Origin: Alisma plantago-aquatica
Lineage: Eukaryota; Streptophyta; Magnoliopsida; Alismatales; Alismataceae
Assembly: GCA_963693085.1 (NCBI GenBank)
Contig: OY856412.1
Span: 965,244,281 to 965,308,280, forward strand
Direction: 5' to 3'
DNA length: 64,000 bases
How positions within the stretch are numbered: position 1 is the stretch's first letter; each line of letters opens with the position of its first letter. Position numbers and translations under genes: made by a program. Under the pieces are notes generated by a model. It saw only the letters and a list, made by a program, of their open reading frames with translations. It made no database searches and was not told the DNA's origin. Shown here piece by piece: positions 1 through 10,135 of this stretch.

Positions 1-857
1 TATGCATATACTATATCCAATCACCACATATACAGTATGTATCATATACATGCTATATCCCACAAATAAACATGCAATATAAAACACAAAGCGATGGTTA
101 TGGCCATGTATACTTGTAATTCCTTGGAACCACAAGGAATTACTACCACCTAGGTCAATCATCACATCATATGTATGAACCTACTGTTGGTGTAGATCTG
201 TGCTTGCCAATCTGGGTAGATTGATTCTACCTTTGAACTGGTCGTCTTGCCTCTTGGTCGGTCAGTTGGTCATCACAGACGATCATCTGACCTCCTATCC
301 AATCAAAGTTTGGAATCCTTCCAAACAGTCAGTTGGGTCCACCAAGTAGTCATCTGGCTCCATTGTTATGTCCCCCATGGTCCTCCAACTGGTCGGCTCA
401 TCTGACGAATCGATCATCTCATCTGACGATGATCATCTTCCTTGTTGTTGTAAGAAAAGAAACTATCCTATTGCTACTTTATTACATGATAAAGAGAAAC
501 CTCAAATTACATTCGAGGGGAGCATAGGTAGGAAATAATTAACTTTACATTTAGAAGAGAGAGGTAGAGGTTTAGTACACATACTGATATAAATAGGAAT
601 AAAACCATACCATCCAACCACACACAAATATAGGGTTTAGTCCATAACCACGCTACACATCCACCATCAAAACTACTTTTAGGGCGACGCATGTAAATTG
701 CATATATATCATGTCATATATATAGTTTGGGATTATGTGGTCTTTGATCAGATACACATATGAGATAGTTTAAATATTCACATCATATGTAATAAATAAA
801 TGACTAAACCAAAATATCTGATCATATTGCTTATCCTAAAAATAGTAAATTGACGTG
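1..857 (-). other. Noncoding internal leader of Copia element A1
   Basis: This stretch lies on the internal side of a primer binding site at 858-869, so on the minus strand it is the untranslated leader after the 5' LTR of element A1. I see no credible coding sequence; the short ORFs have no recognisable domain. Positions 279-440 repeat a motif resembling 'gatcatctgac' about five times, similar in style to the U3 arrays of other elements here. The gag-pol part of A1 would lie left of the window. Assignment rests on position next to the PBS rather than on homology. Confidence 0.45.
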
Positions 858-869
858 GCTTTGATACCA
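858..869 (-). promoter_or_regulatory. Primer binding site of element A1 (initiator-Met type)
   Basis: The plus strand reads ggctttgatacca, whose complement TGGTATCAAAGCC differs by one base from the usual initiator-Met tRNA complement TGGTATCAGAGCC. It sits one base from the LTR terminus at 871. It fixes the element's orientation as minus and shows that the adjacent LTR is the 5' LTR. Confidence 0.75.
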
Positions 870-1450
870 CTATTGGGAAATAGGGGAACAAAGTATAGAA
901 GCGGAAACAAAATTTTTATCTATCTATATTCCCATAACAGTAAGATCACATAAACTACTATGAAATAGGATGAATGGTTTAGCGAGTTATACCTGGTCCT
1001 CAAGAAAGTCCAGTGACAAAGCACGCTTCAATGCAACTGTGAACAAGTTGTCCTTAGATGGTGGCTGTGTAGCTCCTGGTCTTCACCACAAATAATGAAC
1101 AGAACAACTTCAGTAGTGCTCATGTGCTTTCACCATAGACTACAAGCTACAGTTGTCCTATTAGAAACCAAAGGACTCCTTCCTCTAGAGTAGTCCATAT
1201 GGACCTACTAGAACTCTTGTCATTCAACTAGAATAGACACGAAGGATTTGTCCCTCCCATTGGTGTACTAGTCACCAACTTGCTCTCCCACAACAATGAC
1301 TCTCAGTTGTTCTCTCCCATAGCTATCCCTCCATTTTTAGGTAGGGCTTGCTTGGGCTCTCTCGGTTACCAAAACTAGAGAAGGAAAAAGTTGTTAGAGG
1401 AACTGATTCTCAGTTGTCTATTGTTGTGTTCTGGGAAGCCCCCAGTAACC

Positions 1451-1462
1451 CTCTATATATAG
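1451..1462 (-). promoter_or_regulatory. TATA box of LTR A1
   Basis: On the minus strand this reads cctatatatagag. It occupies the same place in the family-A LTR as ctataaatagag at 41247-41257, where the motif is a better consensus. It would mark the U3/R boundary of the LTR. The A1 copy is slightly decayed. Confidence 0.55.
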
Positions 1463-1687
1463 GTAGGGTTTGTGTCAGGGTTCCCAGTCTGTATGGGATT
1501 CATGCAGGAGTGGAAGGGACCAAAAGATCTTGAATTTTCACAACCTGTAAATCACAAAATGGTCATCCAGTTACACAAGACGGTCATCTCAAACTACCAA
1601 ATGACCATTTGGTAGTTTCCCAATCACGCACAAATTTGGCAATTTTGATTCCAATTAAAATCACATATTAATTCCTTGTACCACAAG

Positions 1688-1899
1688 CCAGTGAGCAGTA
1701 GCTCAGGTGGTCACAACACGGGGCCCCTCATGAAGGGTCTCGGGTTTGAATCTCCCCAGTGGTGCTATTCAGAATTGTTTCTCGCGTAGTACAACCAGCC
1801 TATACACGACTTGATGAGCTATGCTCCTTACGGGATGTGGTTGAGATTTCTAAGTTGGGCTCAATGCAAGCCTTACGAGTCTCCCGGGTTACCAAAAAA
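1688..1899 (+). mobile_element. tRNA-derived SINE in LTR A1
   Basis: A 212-bp insertion flanked by 17-bp direct repeats differing at one base (1671-1687 and 1900-1916, starting attccttgta). Its head carries an A-box-like tagctcaggtgg at 1699-1710 and a B-box-like gggtttgaatctc at 1742-1754, spaced as in a tRNA gene and as expected of an RNA polymerase III internal promoter. It ends in a short A run (accaaaaaaa). The other family-A copies lack it. The family name is unknown to me. Confidence 0.85.
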
Positions 1900-3276
1900 A
1901 TTCCTTGTACCCCAAGTAATGTGTAATAGAAACTGGTTCAAGAAAGTTCCAAAACATGCATTTGGCCCAACTGAGCCATCTCACCCAGGTGAGACACTCG
2001 TCTCACTCACCTAGATGCCCGTCTGATGAGTCGAGCCGAACTGATCGGTTCATAGAGCATAACATAGCCAATTCAAAATTTGATCAACTTGACAACCCAA
2101 ACGACCGTCTCAACACTTAAGATGCCCGTCTGGCTGCCTCACTCAGTGAGATGGTCATTTAGCATTGTAGTCAGCCAATTAGTGTATATGTTGCACAAAC
2201 TAAATACCTCAACACTTTAGTTATCAATCCAATCATCAATTAAAATAAGATCCTCTTGTAGATGAGTTCCTATGTATGTGACCCTATAGGTCCCATATCA
2301 TGTTGTCAGTGCATGTCCATAACTAGATTATGACATCACAAGTAAGGAGCGGTGCCTAGTCACACATCAATGCTACCCAAGTGAATGAAAAGTTGGAGAA
2401 CAACTTCAACCTACAATATGTGTAAGGTGTTATAGTGATTGTATAATTCCTTTGTCATTGATATCCAAATTGAACTCGAGGCATGGAATTGTTATCCTCT
2501 AAACATTCAATCCATGTTTCTTGAACTAAGAGAAAACTGTCTGAGATAATGTGACCTCAATATCATATATTGATTCACATGTTCATGCACATGCGTCTCT
2601 TAGTCTCACTTATCAAGTGTCTAGGATATCATACTCCATTAGGAGGGGAAAATACCATATCTATCACTCACAGTCTATTCCCATGTGTCAAAGTCACCCA
2701 ATCATCACTTTTATAACAACCCATATTTTAGGACTACAGTTGATGATGTCAAATCGTACCCAACGACATGTGATGAGTGTAGTGATTTCAGGTCTAAGAA
2801 TCACAATCACCACCATCACTATGAGAGATTACTATGACCACCATTTCCATGTATCACTTCTCAAGGTGGGTCTGTCTGATACATTGTTCCCTAACATGTA
2901 TTTGTCTCCTTGGTTTGATATTTCCATCTCATGACTAATGAGATTTTGTCATCAATCAACCCACACTCTAGTTTTATTTGTTACTGGTGTCTATCTACCT
3001 TCCACAATAACAACTGACTAGGGACATAATGATAATATGTATATGCACTCTTAACATTTGTATGATCTCATTTCCACAAAGCTAATACTTGAAGACATAT
3101 ATCATTGAGTAATATTATTCTTTAAACATTCATAATATTTCCTTATTATGTCATAACTGAGTGAAACAAAATGAATTGAAAGATTTCCTTTATGAGTATT
3201 AATTAAATCCTTTATGGTTTATGCCATGTCAATCATCACATGATTGACTCTCTGGGCATACCTTACCAACATATTC

Positions 3277-4160
3277 TTGGAAACAAATGAGAAGCTTCCA
3301 ATCATCATTTCATCCTCATTGAGCATGCAGGAGGAAGAGAAATTGCTAGTGGTTCTGAAGAATCACCGAACAATGTTTGGGTGGTCTGTAGAAGATATTA
3401 ATGGGATCTCCCCTATCTTTTTCCAACATAATATCCAACTTGAAGAAGGACCGGAACCTATAGTACAACCTCAACATCGTCTCAATCCAATCATGATAGA
3501 GGTAGTAAAGAAGGAGGTAGTGAAGCTTCTACCGGCATGTATAATTTATGCGATTACTGATTCAAATTGGGTAAGTCCAACCCAAGTGGTTCCTGAAAAG
3601 GGGGGGATAACTGTCACAACTAATTCAACAAGCGAATTAATTTCTACTAGGTTGGTGATAGGGTGGTACGTTTGTATCAATTATCATTGTTTGAATGCTG
3701 CTACACTTAAGGATCATTTCCCACTTCTTTTCATTGATCTGATCCTTGAACGGCTCGCTGGCCAGTCTCATTTTTATTTTCTTGATGGATATTCCGGGTA
3801 TAATCAAATTTTCGTTGAGCCATAGGACCAAGAAATCCACTATCACTTGTCCTTATGGAACATTTACTTACAAACGGATGCCTTTCGGCCTTTGCAATGC
3901 ACCGACGACTTTCTAGAGATGTATGCTTGCCATTTTTTCTAAAATGGTAGAGTATTATCTCAAGGTTTTTATGGATGATTTTTTAGTATATGAAGAGTCA
4001 TTTGAAGACTGCATTGACAATATTGACGAAGTCTTGAAGAGGTGTGAGGACACTCACCTAGTATTGAATTGAGAAAAATGTAATATGATGGTGAGTGAAG
4101 GGATAGTTTTGTGACACAAGGTGTCCAATAGAGGTATGGAAGTCGATCTGGTTAAAATTG
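3277..4160 (+). pseudogene. Athila reverse transcriptase (broken)
   Basis: Frame 1 gives 'FGWSVEDINGISPIF', 'RLNPIMIEVVKKEVVKLL', 'SNWVSPTQVVPEKGG' and 'FLDGYSGYNQIFVEP', the order and wording of Athila-clade reverse transcriptases. After a stop at 3823 the match continues with 'RMPFGLCNAPTTF' and the catalytic 'VFMDDFLVYEESFEDC' near 3965-4010. The enzyme would copy element RNA into cDNA in the cytoplasmic particle. The first ~10 codons of the open frame (3244-3271) belong to the neighbouring LTR, so the visible pol starts at the junction. Stops near 3823, 3916 and 4069 and at least one frameshift make it nonfunctional. Confidence 0.88.
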
Positions 4161-4324
4161 AGGTAATCTCTAAGCTACCTCCACTATCTTCAGTGAATAA
4201 GGTTAGAATTTTTCCAGGACACACCAATTTTTGTCTACATTCCTAAAGAATTTTTTTGAAAACCACAAAGACATTTTGTGAGTTATTGGAAAGAGACGGT
4301 GAATTTAATTTTGAAGAGTAGTGT

Positions 4325-4760
4325 TTGAAAGATTTTGAGGTGTTGAAGGACAAACCGGCCTCCACACCTATGGTTCAAGTTCCAAATTGGAGCCAACCAT
4401 TTGAGCTTATGTGTAACACTTCTGACATTGTGGTAGGGGCCGTTCTAGGAAAATTCAAGGATAAAACACCGATAATCATTTACTATGCATATAAAACTCT
4501 TAATGATGCCCAGTTAAATTACACAACAACTAAAAAGGAGATTTTGGTAGTTGTTTTTTCTTTTGAAACATTTTGCCAATATTTAATTGGGGAAAATGTC
4601 ATTGTGTGGACTGACCATGCAGTGATAAAGTATCTTCTACAAAAGAAAGATGCTAAGCCTAGGTTGATAAAATGGATTTTTCTACTTTAGGAGTTTGATA
4701 TTCAAATCAAGGATAAGGAAGGGATAGAGAATGTTGTGGCAAATCATTTGTCTAGGCTGG
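4325..4760 (+). pseudogene. Athila RNase H domain (broken)
   Basis: The open segment 4325-4690 reads through the RNase H domain that follows RT in gypsy elements: '[20 protein letters not shown]', '[11 protein letters not shown]', '[20 protein letters not shown]' and '[20 protein letters not shown]'. It continues past a stop at 4688 into 'VVANHLSRLE'. The domain removes RNA from RNA:DNA hybrids during cDNA synthesis. The first catalytic aspartate, normally in a 'LMCDASD' context, is Asn here ('LMCNTSD'), so activity would be lost even without the stop. Confidence 0.85.
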
Positions 4761-4944
4761 AAATAGTGGAGGAAAAGGATTTAGATATACCCATAGTTGA
4801 GGAATTTCCATATGAGCAGTTGTTTGCTATGCAAATCAAGGATCCATGGTTTGCAAACATTGTGAACTACTTGGCTTGTGGCAAGCTACTATAAGATTGG
4901 GGGTTTCAATATAAAAAGAAGTTTTTCCATTTTTTGAGATTCTG

Positions 4945-6106
4945 TGTGGGATGACCACATCTTGCTCAAACAATGTAGGGATGGGATTTTGAGGAAGTGT
5001 GCGCCTAAGTGCGAATTTGAGAGTATATTGGCATATTCTCACTCCCTATCGACTAGGGGACACCATTCTATTTCTAGGACAACATCAAAGGTTTTAGTGA
5101 GTGGATTTTATTGGCCATCACTTTTTTAAAGATGCTTACAACTTTGTGCGCAATTGTGATGCATGTCAATGTGCAAGAAATATATTTAGGAGACATGAAA
5201 TGCCCCTAAACATTTTCCAGGAAGTTGAGGTTTTTGATTTATGGGGGATAGATGTTATGGGACCTTTTGTGTCTTATAATTCCAATTTATATATATTACT
5301 TGAAGTTGACTATGCATCTAAGTGGGTGGAAGCGATTCCAACCTGCACCAATGATGCACATATTATTTACAAATTTGTGAAAGAACATATTTTCTATAGG
5401 TTTGGGGTGCCATAAGTAATGATAAGTGATGGGGGATCTCCCTTCATTAATAAGAAATTTGGAGCTTTGTTGAGAAAGTATAGAGTGAGGCACTGAGTAG
5501 GAACCCCATAGTACCCACAAACCCAGGGGCAGGTTGAGGTGTCTAATATGGAGATTAAGAAGATCTTAGAGAAGGCATTATCAACCAATAGGAAAAATTG
5601 AAGCATGCAACTAAATGACCCTCTTTGGGCATATATGACAACCAATAAAACACCTATAGAAACAACTCCATTTAGGTTGGTCTATGGGATAGCATGTCAT
5701 TTACCTGTGGAATTGGAGCACAAAGCCAAGTGAGCTTTGAGAAAGCTAAACTATAATCTTGATGATGTAGGCAAGAAAAGAATGTTGGAGCTTAATGAAT
5801 TGGATGAGATTAGGCTAGATGCATACAAAAGCTCAAGGATATATAAAGATAGAACTAAGAAGATTCATGGCCACCACATTTTGCATAGAGTGTTCACTCC
5901 AGGATAGAATGTGCTTTTGTTCAATTTTAGGATGAAATTGCACCCCAGGAAACTAAGGTCTAGATGGAGTGATCTGTTCGTGTTGGTTAAGGCATTTACC
6001 CATGGACCATTGGAAATTAGTAATGGGGCTGAGCCATTCATTGTAAATGGCCAACGGCTGAAACACTATTATGGGGGAGACTTTATGCATGAGGGGGAGG
6101 AGTTAT
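4945..6106 (+). pseudogene. Athila integrase (broken)
   Basis: The zinc-binding region is recognisable ('GFYWPSLF', 'CDACQCARN'), followed by the catalytic core with 'WGIDVMGPF', 'YASKWVEAIP', 'VMISDGGSPF' and 'TQGQVEVSN', which place the D-D-E residues. Further on come '[18 protein letters not shown]' and the C-terminal 'GPLEISNG' and 'FIVNGQRLKHYY' typical of Athila pol. It would insert element cDNA into chromosomes. Stops interrupt it near 5127, 5413, 5494, 5508, 5599, 5731 and 5905. The last open segment ends with a stop at 6106. Confidence 0.87.
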
Positions 6107-6294
6107 AGATCCTTAAGCTACATTGATTCTTTTTTATCTGATCGCCAAGCCTAGAATGTAAAACAAGGGTGCTTGTTGGGAGGCAACCCCATTTTCATTT
6201 ATCATATTCAGATTTTGATCTTTACATTCTTTTTTGGTAGACTTCATTGTTTCAATTTGCATTTTATATTTTCAATGTAAAAAAGATACCTTGA

Positions 6295-7000
6295 TCAGTT
6301 TGGTTGGTGCGCAGAAAGTACAAAAGTTGGTACCATCGACAACATGTCAGTGACACTGACACAATAGGTGTAGATCAATACAGATGGAATTTCTCAACTC
6401 GGTACCACCGACAAGTGAGTTGGTGGCACCAACACTTTCCAATAGGGACATCTTAGAATCTACTTGGTACCACTGAAAAGGAGGTTGGTGGCACCAATGT
6501 CTTGCAGAGATAGGTCACAATCACTGTGTAGGCTTGGTACCACAGACACAGAAGTTGGTAGCACTGACACCTGCACGACACTCCAGATTCAGGACACCAA
6601 GAGGACATTCGAGAGTACCAAGAATATTAAAGATTCGATACCATTGACCCATAAAGTCGGTGGCAGTGACACCTTTCAACATAGGCAAGCAAAAAGCAAC
6701 TCGATACCATTGACATGCCGGTTAGTGGTATCAACACTTACAAATACACAATCTGTGGATTCACAAATCAAAGAACAAGATCGTTATCATCCAATTGTCG
6801 ATGATACTAATCTGACACACATTTTCAAAAGTCTGTACCACTGATATTTTTTAGTACTATTGACACAAGACAATCTGTGCAAGGTGACATAAACAAATGA
6901 GAAGAGTCAGTATCAACACTTGATATCGACTTCACACAGATCATGGGGAATGAGTTGGTACCACCGACACATCCTTCGGTGGCACCTGTACAGGACATGG
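6295..7000 (+). repeat. Array of paired ggtaccaccgacac-like motifs
   Basis: About nine degenerate units of roughly 40-45 bp follow the pol gene. Each has a half like 'ggtaccaccgacac' and, 10-20 bp later, a half like 'ggtggcaccaacac'; good examples start at 6401, 6461, 6535, 6640 and 6954. The same type of unit recurs in the element's LTR at 10370-10670. It is noncoding; the ORF seen across it at 6464-6844 is chance. Role unknown; a cis-regulatory array is one possibility. Confidence 0.7.
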
Positions 7001-7014
7001 AGGTGGATCACATG

Positions 7015-7024
7015 CTATAAAAGG
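7015..7024 (+). promoter_or_regulatory. TATA-like box before the post-pol ORF
   Basis: The sequence ctataaaagg is a good plant TATA box. It directly follows the motif array and lies 129 bp before the ATG at 7153. The LTR of the same element has the same order: motif array, then gtttataaagg at 10605-10615. Promoter function is inference. Confidence 0.4.
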
Positions 7025-7152
7025 AAGTGTGTGGGAATTGTTTCAATCACACCCACACCACTTCCCTTGTAAGCAAAACTATGATAGAGCATCTAGGCGA
7101 TCAAAATCTTATCCAAGCTCCCTCTCATGTGTCTCTTTCTCATTTCAGATCG

Positions 7153-8620
7153 ATGGAAACACGAAGGTCTATTTTGTCATCAACAGGAGCTCCAATGATG
7201 GTGCTGAAATTGACAAATATTGCTCACATCAAAACATATCAGAAGAAGATCTACAACTCCCTGAGGAAGAGGGAGCTGATCCCAACACGGTATGGAGACC
7301 GTGCCTTCCTCACCACCACAGGCTTCACAGAGAGCCTTATCTAGGTTTGCTCCTTATAAGGCTTGGTGGGTGATCACCCTTTATTCGGTGATTGGCCCAC
7401 CTACCAGGAAATCATCTATGAGTTCCCAGTTCCCTTGGAGGTCTGTTGCATCCCCGAGCATGGGGAAGGATTATAGGAAGAATGGTTGCATTTTCATCTC
7501 TTCAACACCACCCATCACCTGACTTTGGTAGACTTCAACGCCATCTACGGGTGGCCAGTTGGGGAGGTGCACTACACCACCAGTGAGTTCGACTACTCAC
7601 AAGCATGGAGGCTCTTGATGGACTTGTCATAGGGCTGCTCAATCAACTAGCACAAGAACTCCATCATGGAAATCGAGCATCTGGTTGCTCAAATTTACAT
7701 CGCTTCATCAACAACATGATCTTCTCTAGGTCGATGTAGGGGAAGGGGAAGATCCAACACGTGGATGTCTACATCCTTTGGGCATTCTTGGCCCTAGGGG
7801 AAGATAATATCAACCTTGGTTCCTTCTTCCTACAACATATGGCAGCGGTAAAGTGGCAAGTGCAGAGAAAGCCTCTAATCCATTTTGGAGGGCTAATTAC
7901 TCCGATTTCTATGCATCTCAACCTCAACCTCTCCACTGCTAATGCTTTCAGGACCTCTTCAAAGTTGGATTTCAAGCATTTCAAGAGAGCACACCTCATC
8001 AATGAGTGTCACATGTAGGTGTACGCTTGCTGCATAGTCAATGGCCAGTGGAGGGAATGGGAACTCCCTAATCCCATCTTCAGCCTGCGGGTGATGCGAC
8101 ATATGAGGTGGCTAGAGGAGGATGCAATGGAGGAAACAGAAGAAGAAGAAGATAATGCTGAGTAGGAGCAGGATGAAGAAAAAGAAGAAGAGGAGGTGAC
8201 CATACCATTCACACAGTGGAAAACCATGTACAAGCCTTCCAAAAGACATGACACTTGTAGCTCTACAGCTCCACCACCTACCCAGAATGAAGATCCATAT
8301 TCCATGGAAGGTATCTATGAGAAGTTGTAAGAAATCCAACAAGGGCAGCAACAACAAACAATAACATTGGTGAGCATTCCCTATACCAGAATCAGCAAGC
8401 CATCTTTGAGAATAAGTGTCTTCTCCTGGCCAACCAGAAGAGCATTCATGCTCACCTAAAACGGATGGAGAACTACTAGCGACCGTTCTTTGACAACTAC
8501 TAGATCCAAGGGTATTTTGGAAACTACCCACAACCTCCAAAGATGCCACAACAGACCCTGACATTCTAGGGCACCTTCTACCCCCATGATCCCAGCATGC
8601 CACCACCACCACCACTGTTC
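7153..8620 (+). pseudogene. Athila ORF1-type post-pol protein (broken)
   Basis: Translation gives 'KRELIPTRYGDRAFL', 'THHLTLVDFNAIYGWPVGEV' and, after a frameshift, 'YILWAFLALGEDNINLGSFF' and 'KPLIHFGGLITPISMHLNL'. This is the pattern of the Arabidopsis retrotransposon ORF-1 / plant-transposon protein family seen in Athila elements. Function is unknown. An acidic Glu-rich stretch follows near 8125-8190, then a Gln-rich stretch near 8340-8360. The ATG at 7153 is the most plausible start because the matching frame runs from it. Stops occur near 7342, 7630, 8017, 8164 and 8328. In some Athila elements a post-pol ORF is described as env-like, but I see no membrane segment or signal peptide here. 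Confidence 0.7.
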
Positions 8621-10122
8621 TGATCTGGTACCACTATTCTACCTCTTTGATTGGATTTTGACTATGAGGACATAGTTAAGTTCAAGCTTATGGGGTGCTG
8701 GAACAACTCTATCTTTTATTTGCTTTTTAGTTTTATTATTATGAGTTGTAGGGTCCGAATCTACCTAGTGTAATCATGGAGAAGTATATGCATGATTTCT
8801 ACCTTTGTTATCATATAATGTGTTCTCATCTATCTTTGTAATGAAAATAAAAAAATTGAACAAAAATGGGCTTAGATGCAAATTCCAAAGGCAACATCAC
8901 TCAGAGAAAGTGTATGGGTTAATCAGCTTAAGGACATTTGATGTGAATGGAAGTCTTAATTATCCACAAATTATGTGATGGGGTTTGATCCTGAACTAAT
9001 CAAACAATTAATGTGACCTTAAATTGGAGTTTTTAGAAAGAAATCCTAAGGTTACCATGTACACAGGTTAATTGTAGAGGGACATGTCATAGTTTTAAGA
9101 AAGGCATTGTCTCTTCATCTTGTGATCCCATCTGCTTTTCATTCAATTGATCCATCATCTCAAATGATCAAGTAACTCGAATTTTTTCATCTTGATTGCA
9201 TTTTCATAGCCTATCCGGTGACATAAGTTTAGTTTTATTTTATTGCATTAGTTAGGAAATGAAAAAAAAGATATTCTTCAATATCATTGAGTTGCATAAT
9301 AAATTCATATAGATTGCATACATTTTGTATCATTCATTTTCTCTCAATATGTGCTCATGTGATCTTTCTCTGAAAATGAAGTATATGGATACACATCCAT
9401 ACCCCTAAAAAAAGATGTTATAGTGAAGCCCAAGCATACTCGTCAAACATGCTAAAATAGTGGGCCAATGAAAAAAAATAGTATGACACAAAGAGAGAGA
9501 AGAGGATGCCCTAACATCAATTCTAAACATTTCCTCAAAAAGAAATGAAGATAGCCACACGATGCATTATTTTATTTCAATCTCATCTATCTGATGAGGT
9601 TGTCAGTGCATGAATCATTCCACCCAAAAACAATCGGCATTAGGATTCATGCATTTCTTACTCCTCTCATGTTTAGGTTCATCATGCTTATTTTTTTGTA
9701 AATGATTCAAAGTTACTTGTGATTCTTTATAAGTCACCTACTTCATTCCACCCATTGCTCTTATTGGTAGGACATATATGATTGATATCCTCATTAATTC
9801 TTATAAGGATAACTATTTCCAATTAGTTGGTAGTTAGGAAAAGAGCAATGTAGATAGGGAAGCACATGATGTACCAAGTGAATGCCTAATTGACTATGAT
9901 ATTAACTGCTCTATTGATAGTGTTTCACTATTCTATGGGTAGAGATCTTTGATGAATATTTTTGGTTGCTTGAGAGAAGTTAATTGTTCAATGGTCAGTA
10001 AAGGTCGGGTTGGGACCGCCAAGTTGGGTTAGTTGAGAAATAAATTTCACATTCTTTGACTTTTTGCTGACTTATCTCAAACAGATACAAGAGTGTTTTT
10101 TTTAAGGATGAGCAACATTTAA
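8621..10122 (+). other. Athila 3' noncoding region
   Basis: A 1.5-kb AT-rich stretch between the post-pol ORF and the polypurine tract. I see no ORF of interest, RNA gene or repeat cluster. Its placement inside the element is inferred from the continuous order up to the PPT and LTR. Confidence 0.6.
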
Positions 10123-10135
10123 GCTTAGGGGATTT
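10123..10135 (+). promoter_or_regulatory. Polypurine tract of Athila
   Basis: The tract aagcttaggggat lies directly before the LTR terminus TGATGCAC at 10136. Athila elements typically have an 'aagcttggggg'-like tract at this place. It would prime plus-strand DNA synthesis. Confidence 0.7.

Larger units (their letters stand above)
871..3271 (-). repeat. Copia-type LTR, family A (copy A1, 5' LTR)
   Basis: The minus strand starts TGTTGGTAAGG at 3271 and ends near a PBS at 871 (terminal CA decayed to TA). The same sequence occurs in the opposite orientation at 18434-19716 and 41033-41497: for example the 'tctctctgggcatac' block near the LTR start and the 'gtccctcccattgg' block near its end are shared. 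Total length is about 2.4 kb, of which about 230 bp is a SINE with its target duplication (1671-1916). Beyond 3271 an Athila pol gene begins abruptly, so A1 appears to have inserted into that element. ORFs on either strand here lack recognisable domains and look like chance. Confidence 0.85.

Noticed and set aside
2551..2934. 127-codon open frame, plus strand
   Set aside because: It lies antisense in LTR A1, has no recognisable domain, and the inverted LTR A2 carries only shorter, altered frames at the corresponding place.
8009..8615. Minus-strand Ser- and Phe-rich frames, one looking like membrane segments
   Set aside because: They are the reverse of the Glu-rich and Gln-rich coding stretch of the Athila second ORF. 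The apparent hydrophobic run comes from complementing GAA/GAG codons.
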